Shown here: piece by piece, positions 57,472-64,000 of the stretch | Layout: every line of letters begins with the position of its first letter | Numbering within the stretch: the stretch's first letter is position 1 | Source: Xenophilus arseniciresistens | GTDB lineage: Bacteria; Pseudomonadota; Gammaproteobacteria; Burkholderiales; Burkholderiaceae_C | Length of the DNA: 64,000 nucleotides | Direction of reading: 5' to 3' | Assembly: GCF_028023875.1 (NCBI RefSeq) | Contig: NZ_JAQIPB010000002.1 | Coordinates: forward strand, 558,001-622,000 | The notes under the pieces: generated by a model | Database searches by the model: none | What the model was told of the DNA's origin: nothing | The model's input: the letters and a program-made list of their open reading frames with translations, nothing else | Program-made: the position numbers and the translations under genes

Positions 57472-58164
57472 TCAGACCGTGGCCTGCGCCGTGAAACGGT
57501 AGCCTGCGCCGCGCACGGTCTCGACCATGGTGGAGGCCGCGCCCAGCGCTTCGCGCAGGCGTTTGACGTGCACGTCCACCGTGCGCTCCTCGATGAAGAC
57601 ATGGTCGCCCCACACCTTGTCGAGCAGCTGCGAGCGGCTGTGCACGCGCTCGGCGTTCTGCATCAGGTAGGCCAACAGCTTGAACTCGGTGGGGCCCATC
57701 TTCAGCGGATTGCCCTGCCAGCTCACGCGATGCGTGGCGGTGTCCAGCATCAGATCGCCCACCTCCAGGCGCTCGGCAGCGGCCTCGGGGGCGCGGCGGC
57801 GCAGCACGGCGCGGATGCGCGCCAGCATCTCCTGCGTGGAGAAGGGTTTGGTGATGTAGTCGTCCGCGCCGGCGTCCAGACCGGCCACCTTGTCGGGTTC
57901 GTCGCCGCGCGCCGTGAGCATCAGGATCGGCACGGTCTTGGTCCGCGCCTCCTTGCGCCACTGGCGCGCCAGCTGCAAGCCACTGTGCCCCGGCAACATC
58001 CAGTCCAGCAGAATCAGGTCGGGCAGCACGGCGTCGATCTCGCGCTGCGCAGACACACCGTCCTCGGCCCAGATGGGCTCGAAGCCGTTGTGCCGCAGGT
58101 TCACCGCCAGCAATTCAGCAATGGAGGATTCGTCCTCGACGATCAGTACGCGGGGTTTCTTCAT
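57472..58164 (-). CDS. phoB: Phosphate-regulon response regulator PhoB
   Basis: The 230-residue OmpR-type regulator has a receiver domain with phospho-acceptor D54 (LLDWMLPG) and a C-terminal winged helix (RTVDVHVKRLREAL...GAGYRF). It activates pst and other phosphate genes by binding Pho boxes, one of which lies upstream of pstS here. It follows phoU by 22 bp. Confidence 0.97.
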   Translation of the reverse strand: MKKPRVLIVEDESSIAELLAVNLRHNGFEPIWAEDGVSAQREIDAVLPDLILLDWMLPGHSGLQLARQWRKEARTKTVPILMLTARGDEPDKVAGLDAGADDYITKPFSTQEMLARIRAVLRRRAPEAAAERLEVGDLMLDTATHRVSWQGNPLKMGPTEFKLLAYLMQNAERVHSRSQLLDKVWGDHVFIEERTVDVHVKRLREALGAASTMVETVRGAGYRFTAQATV

Positions 58165-58186
58165 GGATGCATCAGTTGCGCAGCGC

Positions 58187-58888
58187 TCACTGCACGGCGG
58201 ACTCGATTTCCTTCATCGGAGTGTGCCGCACATCGGCACCCTTGACGATGTAGATCACGAACTCGGCGATGTTCTTGGCATGGTCGCCAATGCGCTCGAT
58301 GGCCTTGGCCACGAACACCAGGTCCAGGCTGGGAGAGATCGTGCGCGGGTCTTCCATCATGTAGGTGACCAGCTTGCGCACGAAGCCGTCGAACTCCTGG
58401 TCGATCAGATCGTCTTCCTTGAGGATCGACAGCGCGGCCGCGGTGTCCAGACGGGCGAACGAATCCAGCGCCTTGCGCAGCAGGCCCGAGGCCAGCTCTG
58501 CGGCGATGCGCAGCTCGGTGGTGGGCAGCTGGCGCGAGGAGCCGCTTTCGATGATCGACTTGACCATGCGCGCGATGCGGTGGGCTTCGTCGCCCACGCG
58601 CTCCAGATTGGCCGTGGCCTTGGAGATCGCGATCAAGAGGCGCAGGTCGCGTGCCGTGGGCTGGCGCCGCGCGATGATGCTGGACAGCTCGCGGTCGATT
58701 TCCACTTCCATCGCGTTGAGGCTGTCTTCGGTCGCGATCACGCGATCGGCAGACTCCACGTCGAACTGCAGCAGCGCATAGATGGCCAGGCGAATCTGCG
58801 ATTCGGCCAGGCCGCCCAGTTCCATCACGCGCGAAGACACGCCGTTGAGTTCGCTGTCGAACTGGCTTGAGAGGTGTTTTTCCGTCAT
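58187..58888 (-). CDS. phoU: Phosphate signalling protein PhoU
   Basis: The 233-residue protein is a tandem three-helix bundle repeat, with the metal-binding acidic motifs of the family (EVEIDRELSSIIARRQP and the ERIGDHAKNIAEFVIY repeat). It dampens PhoR signalling and Pst activity when phosphate is plentiful. It lies between pstB and phoB. Confidence 0.97.
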   Translation of the reverse strand: MTEKHLSSQFDSELNGVSSRVMELGGLAESQIRLAIYALLQFDVESADRVIATEDSLNAMEVEIDRELSSIIARRQPTARDLRLLIAISKATANLERVGDEAHRIARMVKSIIESGSSRQLPTTELRIAAELASGLLRKALDSFARLDTAAALSILKEDDLIDQEFDGFVRKLVTYMMEDPRTISPSLDLVFVAKAIERIGDHAKNIAEFVIYIVKGADVRHTPMKEIESAVQ

Positions 58889-58913
58889 TTCTTGCCTCCG
58901 AAGAAGTCAACGA

Positions 58914-59708
<795 letters not shown>

Positions 59709-59718
59709 TTTTGTGTAC

Positions 59719-60603
59719 TCAGAGTTTGCTGCGCGTCAGGACCCGCGCAAGGATGTTGAGGGCAAGCACGGCGACGGTGATCAGGAACACGCCGGCCCAG
59801 GCCAGGTGCTGCCAGTTCTCGTACGGGCTCATCGCGAACTTGAAGATGGTCACGGGCAGGCTGGCCATCGGCTGCGTGATGTCGGAAGTCCAGAACTGGT
59901 TGTTCAGGGCCGTGAACAGCAGCGGCGCGGTTTCGCCGGCGATGCGGGCAATGGCCAGCAGGATGCCGGTGACCACACCCGCGCGGGCCGCGCGCAGCGT
60001 GATGGAAAGGATGACCTTCCACTTGGGCGTGCCCAGGGCGTAGGCGGCTTCGCGCAGGCCCGGGGGCACCAGCTGCAGCATGTTCTCGGTCGTGCGGATC
60101 ACCACGGGGATGGTGATCAGCGCCAGGGCCAGCGCACCGGCGATGCCCGAGAAGCCGCGGAAGTAGGCCACCGCCACGGCGTACACGAACAGGCCGATCA
60201 CGATGGACGGCGCCGACAGCAGAATGTCGTTGACGAAGCGGGTCACCGAAGCCAGCAGGCCCTTGGGGTTGTACTCTGCCAGGTAGATGCCGGCCATGAT
60301 GCCGATGGGCGTGCCGATGAAGGTGGCCAGGCCGACCATCACCACCGAGCCGAAGATGGCGTTCAGGATGCCGCCCTCTTCGTTGGGCGGCGGCGTCATC
60401 TGGGTGAAGGTCGCCACCGTCAGGCCCGAGATGCCCAGGCGCAGCGTTTCCCACAGGATCCAGATCAGCCAGAACACGCCGAAGGCCATGGCCGCCAGCG
60501 ACAGGGTCAGCGCCACCTTGTTCACGGCGCTGCGGCGCGAGAACTTGGCCTGCCGCGCGGCGGCCAGCTTCTGCGCTTCGATGAGTGCGTTGGCGGTGCT
60601 CAC
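59719..60603 (-). CDS. pstA: Phosphate ABC transporter permease PstA
   Basis: The 294-residue permease has six transmembrane helices and the coupling motif with [15 protein letters not shown]. It forms the inner-membrane channel with PstC. It overlaps pstC by four bases (ATGA), indicating translational coupling. Confidence 0.97.
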   Translation of the reverse strand: MSTANALIEAQKLAAARQAKFSRRSAVNKVALTLSLAAMAFGVFWLIWILWETLRLGISGLTVATFTQMTPPPNEEGGILNAIFGSVVMVGLATFIGTPIGIMAGIYLAEYNPKGLLASVTRFVNDILLSAPSIVIGLFVYAVAVAYFRGFSGIAGALALALITIPVVIRTTENMLQLVPPGLREAAYALGTPKWKVILSITLRAARAGVVTGILLAIARIAGETAPLLFTALNNQFWTSDITQPMASLPVTIFKFAMSPYENWQHLAWAGVFLITVAVLALNILARVLTRSKL

Positions 60604-61637
60604 GATTTCTTGCCCTCGCTCTTGGCCATGCGTGCCAGCAGCAGCTTGGACAGCGACAGCACGACGAAGGTGATGAAGAACAGCACCAGGCCCAGGTACA
60701 TCAGGGCGGCCTGGTGCAGGCCGGCGCCGGCTTCGGCGAACTCGTTGGCCAGGGCCGAGGTGATGCTGTTGGCGGCCTCGAACATCGACAGCGAATTGAG
60801 CTGGTTCATGTTGCCGATCACGAAGGTGACGGCCATGGTCTCGCCCAGCGCGCGGCCCAGGCCGAGCATGATGCCGCCGATGACGCCGGCCTTGGTGTAG
60901 GGAAGCACGACCTTGGAGACGACCTCCCAGGTGGTCGAGCCCAGGCCATAGGCAGATTCCTTCAGCAGCGGCGGCGTGACTTCGAACACGTCACGCATCA
61001 CCGACGCGATGAAGGGGATGATCATGATGGCCAGGATGATGCCGGCCGACAGGATGCCGATGCCCACGGGCGGGCCCGACACCAGCGCGCCCAGGTAGGG
61101 CACGTCGCCGACCAGGCGCTGCAGCGGCTGCTGCACATAGGTGGACAGGATGGGGCCGAACACCAGCAGGCCCCACATGCCGTACACGATGGAAGGCACG
61201 GCAGCCAGCAGTTCGATCGCGGTGCCCAGCGGGCGCTTGAGCCAGGCAGGTGCCAGTTCGGTCAGGAACAGCGCGATGCCGAAGCTCACGGGCACGGCGA
61301 TGACCAGCGCGATCAGCGAGGTCATCAGCGTGCCGTAAATCATGACGAGTCCGCCGTATTCGTCGCGGACGGGATCCCAGACGCTGCTGGTCAGAAAACC
61401 CAGCCCGTACTTGGTGATGGCTGGCCAGGCGCCAGCGATGAGGGACAACAAGATGCCGATGAGCAGCGCCAGCGTCAGCAGTGCGGCGCCCATGGCTGCC
61501 CAGCCAAAGAGGCGATCCGCCATGGGGCCGGAACGGGTGCTCTTGACAGGAGGCGGCGAGACGGTGCGCTCGGCCTGCTGCGCCATGTCCAGCGGTGCGC
61601 CGCCGGCAGTGAGGGTGGATGACACAGGTCGCTCCAT
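60600..61637 (-). CDS. pstC: Phosphate ABC transporter permease PstC
   Basis: The 345-residue permease has a cytoplasmic N-terminal tail of about 40 residues and six main helices with the coupling loop [15 protein letters not shown]. It pairs with PstA. The ATG at 61637 is preferred to one 30 bases upstream. An 84-bp gap with a hairpin separates it from pstS. Confidence 0.96.
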   Translation of the reverse strand: MERPVSSTLTAGGAPLDMAQQAERTVSPPPVKSTRSGPMADRLFGWAAMGAALLTLALLIGILLSLIAGAWPAITKYGLGFLTSSVWDPVRDEYGGLVMIYGTLMTSLIALVIAVPVSFGIALFLTELAPAWLKRPLGTAIELLAAVPSIVYGMWGLLVFGPILSTYVQQPLQRLVGDVPYLGALVSGPPVGIGILSAGIILAIMIIPFIASVMRDVFEVTPPLLKESAYGLGSTTWEVVSKVVLPYTKAGVIGGIMLGLGRALGETMAVTFVIGNMNQLNSLSMFEAANSITSALANEFAEAGAGLHQAALMYLGLVLFFITFVVLSLSKLLLARMAKSEGKKS

Positions 61638-61645
61638 GGTGGATC

Positions 61646-61683
61646 GGGCGCGTGCGCAGCTTTTCAACTGCAGCGACGCGCCC
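61646..61683 (-). other. Intercistronic hairpin between pstS and pstC
   Basis: GGGCGCGT (61646-61653) pairs perfectly with ACGCGCCC (61676-61683), with a 22-nt loop. It lies in the pstS-pstC gap and lacks a T run on the minus strand. It may protect the pstS mRNA end, giving more binding protein than permease. Confidence 0.5.
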
Positions 61684-61721
61684 TTTTCATTTCTTATTGG
61701 TATCGAGAAGAGAAGCCGGGA

Positions 61722-62762
61722 TTACTCGACGGCGATGGCCTTGCCGGCGCTGTCCTTGACGCTGGCGGCCCATTGCTTGGTGATGGCCGTCTTCACGCTG
61801 GCGGGCATGGGCACGTAGTCCAGGTCAGAAGAGGTCTTGTCGCCGTTCTTGTAGGCCCAGTCGAAGAAACGCAGCACGGTGGCGGCCTGGGCGGGCTTGT
61901 CCTGGGTCTTGTGCATCAGGATGAAGGTCGCGCCGGTGATGGGCCATGCGCCATCGCCTTGCTGGTTCGTCAGGATCTGGTAGAAGCTCTTGTCCCACTG
62001 TGCGTTGGCAGCAGCAGCCTTGAAAGCGTCTTCTTCAGGCTGGGGGAACTTGCCGGCGGCGTTTTGCAGCAGAGCGTAGGTCATCTTGTTCTGCTTCACG
62101 TAGGCGTACTCGACGTAGCCGATCGAGTTGGGCAGGCGACCGACGAATGCGGCCACGCCTTCGTTGCCCTTGCCACCTGCACCGGTGGGCCAGTTCACGG
62201 CCGTGCCTTCGCCGACCTTCGACTTCCACTCGGCGTTGACCTTGCTCAGGTAGTTGGTGAACAGGAAGCTGGTGCCCGAGCCGTCGGCGCGGCGCACGGG
62301 AGCGATGGCGGCGTCAGGCAGGTTCAGCGAAGCGTTCAGGGCCTTGATCGCGGGGTCGTTCCACTTGGTGATCTTGCCCAGGTAGATGTCGCCCAGCACC
62401 TGGCCGTTGAGCTTGAGTTCGCCAGCCTTGATGCCCTGGATGTTCACCACGGGGATCACGCCACCGATGACGGTGGGGAACTGGATCATGCCCTTGGCCG
62501 CCAGATCCTCGTCCTTCAGGGGCGCGTCGGAAGCGCCGAAGTCCACGGTCTTGGCTTCGATCTGCTTCAGGCCGGCGCCGGAGCCCACGGACTGGTAGTT
62601 GATCTTGACGCCGGTGGCCTTGTTGAAGTCTGCAGCCCACTTGGAGTACAGGGGGGCCGGGAAGCTGGCGCCTGCGCCGGTTGCTTCCTGAGCCATGGCG
62701 GGGAACGAGACAAAAGCGGCAGCGGCAACGCCGGCAGCGATGAATTGGAACGAGGTTTTCAT
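61722..62762 (-). CDS. pstS: Phosphate-binding periplasmic protein PstS
   Basis: The 346-residue protein has a signal peptide cleaved after AMA-24 and then the mature protein starting QEATGAG. The phosphate-binding segments include TGAGASFPAPLY and RADGSGTSFLFTNYL. It captures phosphate for PstCAB. The ATG at 62762 has an AAAGGA site; another Met two codons upstream is possible. A Pho box lies 63-81 bp upstream of the start, so it is PhoB-induced. Confidence 0.97.
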   Translation of the reverse strand: MKTSFQFIAAGVAAAAFVSFPAMAQEATGAGASFPAPLYSKWAADFNKATGVKINYQSVGSGAGLKQIEAKTVDFGASDAPLKDEDLAAKGMIQFPTVIGGVIPVVNIQGIKAGELKLNGQVLGDIYLGKITKWNDPAIKALNASLNLPDAAIAPVRRADGSGTSFLFTNYLSKVNAEWKSKVGEGTAVNWPTGAGGKGNEGVAAFVGRLPNSIGYVEYAYVKQNKMTYALLQNAAGKFPQPEEDAFKAAAANAQWDKSFYQILTNQQGDGAWPITGATFILMHKTQDKPAQAATVLRFFDWAYKNGDKTSSDLDYVPMPASVKTAITKQWAASVKDSAGKAIAVE

Positions 62763-62809
62763 GGTCATCCTTTCGTAGATGGCTGGGCCCGCGGATCGGG
62801 CTTGCCGCG

Positions 62810-62843
62810 ACTGTAGAAATCCCATGTGACAGTGACATGACAC
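62810..62843 (-). promoter_or_regulatory. Pho box and -10 of the pstS promoter
   Basis: On the minus strand two TGTCA repeats spaced 11 bp apart (GTGTCATGTCACTGTCACA, 62843-62825) match the PhoB consensus CTGTCATAAATCTGTCAYN. A -10-like TACAGT (62815-62810) follows about 10 bp later, where PhoB-bound promoters place it. The site also faces the divergent ppx gene about 140 bp away. Confidence 0.8.
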
Positions 62844-62985
62844 TCTGTCATAAACACATTTACCCCTGGAGACACCTTGCGGGGCCACGAAAGTCATCAA
62901 ATCGTCACAGCGCTTCGCCACACTGATCCACCCCTTCGGGGCCCGCCGTTACCATGCGGGCTCGCCTGCTCGCTGCCACCACTTC

Positions 62986-64000
62986 ATGCAAAACGGAACC
63001 CGCCTTGCCGCGGTCGATCTCGGCTCCAACAGTTTTCGACTCGAAATCGGGCAGGTCGACCACGGTCAGATCCAGCGCGCCGAATACCTGAAGGAAACCG
63101 TCCGCCTGGGCAACGGCCTGGACGCCAATCGCAATCTCACGCTCGAAGCCATGCAGCGCGGCTGGGCCGCCCTGGCCCGTTTTGGCGAGCGCCTGGCCGG
63201 TTTCAAGCCCGGGCAGGTGCGCGCGGTGGCCACGCAGACGCTGCGCGAGGCCCGCAACCGCGATGAATTCCTTTTGCGCGCGCGCACCGTGCTGGGCTTC
63301 GGCATCGACGTGATACCGGGCCGCGAGGAGGCCCGCCTGATCTACCAGGGCGTGGCCCACACCCTGCCCCAGTTCGACGGCGGCGAGCGCGAGCGCCGGC
63401 TGGTGGTGGACATCGGCGGCCGCTCCACCGAGTTGATCGTGGGCCAGCGCTTCGAGGCCCTGGCCACCGAGTCCTACCGCGTGGGCAGCGTCGCGTGGTC
63501 GATGAAGCACTTCCCCGAAGGCCATTTCACCGCTTCGGCCTTCCGCATCGCGGAGATCGCGGCCAAGGCCGTGCTGGACGATGCGCTGAGCTACTGCAGC
63601 CGCGACCAGTGGGATGTGGCCTATGGCTCTTCCGGCACCATCGGCGCCGTGGGCGATGTGCTGGCCGCGGCAGGGCACACGCCCGGCGTGGTCACGCGTG
63701 ACGGCCTGGATTGGCTGCTGGACCGGCTGATCAAGGCCGGGCATTCCGACAAGCTGCGCATGGAGGGCATCCGCGAGGACCGCAAGCCCGTCATCGGCGG
63801 CGGTCTGGCCGTGCTGCGCGCCATCTTCAGCCTGCTGGACATCGACCAGATGCGCGTGGCGCAAGGCGCGCTGCGCCATGGCGTGCTGTACGAACTGCTG
63901 GAGCGCGACGAGGCCGTGGCCGACATGCGCGCGACCACGGTGGCCCGGCTGGCCACCCGTTTCGCGGTCGATTCGGCCCAGGCCCGGCGCGTGGGCGAAA
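62986..64000 (+). CDS. ppx: Exopolyphosphatase (N-terminal part, runs off the window)
   Basis: 338 codons are visible and the frame continues past the window. The N-terminal ASKHA fold is clear: phosphate-1 motif AVDLGSNSFRLEIG, phosphate-2 motif VVDIGGRSTELIVG, and the GSSGTIGAVGD stretch. It removes phosphate from polyphosphate ends, or dephosphorylates pppGpp. It is divergent from pstS, with the Pho box between them, suggesting joint phosphate control. Confidence 0.95.
   Translation, partial: MQNGTRLAAVDLGSNSFRLEIGQVDHGQIQRAEYLKETVRLGNGLDANRNLTLEAMQRGWAALARFGERLAGFKPGQVRAVATQTLREARNRDEFLLRARTVLGFGIDVIPGREEARLIYQGVAHTLPQFDGGERERRLVVDIGGRSTELIVGQRFEALATESYRVGSVAWSMKHFPEGHFTASAFRIAEIAAKAVLDDALSYCSRDQWDVAYGSSGTIGAVGDVLAAAGHTPGVVTRDGLDWLLDRLIKAGHSDKLRMEGIREDRKPVIGGGLAVLRAIFSLLDIDQMRVAQGALRHGVLYELLERDEAVADMRATTVARLATRFAVDSAQARRVGE

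Overview
The window is GC-rich chromosomal DNA with tightly packed housekeeping genes. Gene content and order (iscRSUA-hscBA-fdx, dnaX-ybaB-recR, pstSCAB-phoUBR, trxA-rho, aceE-aceF) and the protein sequences point to a betaproteobacterium of the order Burkholderiales, most likely family Comamonadaceae (Acidovorax/Comamonas/Delftia-like). The genus cannot be fixed from sequence reading alone. No prophage, insertion sequence, integrase, CRISPR array or rRNA operon was seen.

Layout. 1-6.4 kb: the start of aceF and all of aceE (minus strand), divergent from a membrane PAS histidine kinase and its FixJ-type response regulator. 6.4-14.4 kb: folD, an M3 oligopeptidase, a secreted glutaredoxin-like protein, rpiA, pyrD, an envelope module (DUF883 plus a YqjE/YqjK-like fusion) and an FAD oxidoreductase. 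14.5-21.2 kb, minus strand: tRNA-Val(CAC), dnaQ and the full ISC iron-sulfur operon, with an IscR-type operator upstream of iscR. 21.2-30.4 kb: uvrB, an aromatic/aspartate aminotransferase, a soluble and a membrane pyrophosphatase side by side and divergent, two proteins of unknown function and an aldehyde dehydrogenase. 30.4-36 kb: a DUF937 protein with an EF-hand loop, a ZIP metal transporter, Mn-type superoxide dismutase behind a strong Fur box, and moaA-moeA. 36-41.5 kb: rnhA and a methyltransferase, divergent from gloB-mltD and a CPA2 cation/proton antiporter. 41.5-47.8 kb, minus strand: an NMT1/SsuABC-like ABC importer, a MAPEG protein and recR-ybaB-dnaX. 47.9-54.6 kb: the 4.5S SRP RNA, a flavoprotein, trxA, rho, a Gfo/Idh oxidoreductase, rpmE2 and a large membrane protein. 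54.6-64 kb: a MATE exporter, then the phosphate regulon pstSCAB-phoU-phoB-phoR on the minus strand, divergent from a truncated ppx.

Functional themes. Iron and redox are linked through the ISC operon, Fur-boxed sodA, the ZIP transporter and the Fe-S enzyme MoaA. Phosphate and pyrophosphate metabolism appear as Pst/Pho, Ppx, Ppa and the H+-PPase. The rest is replication, repair and RNA machinery.

Most interesting signals. (1) A run of nine A in dnaX at the gamma/tau boundary, with early stops in both alternative frames and a downstream stem-loop, suggests programmed slippage. (2) gloB and a methyltransferase have overlapping divergent start codons, with a consensus TATAAT inside the methyltransferase coding sequence. 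(3) A strong Fur box lies upstream of a tiny Cys-containing ORF and sodA. (4) A 105-bp imperfect palindrome abuts the rnhA stop codon. (5) A palindromic operator-like site overlaps a candidate aceE promoter. I did not find a convincing wholly new multi-gene system.
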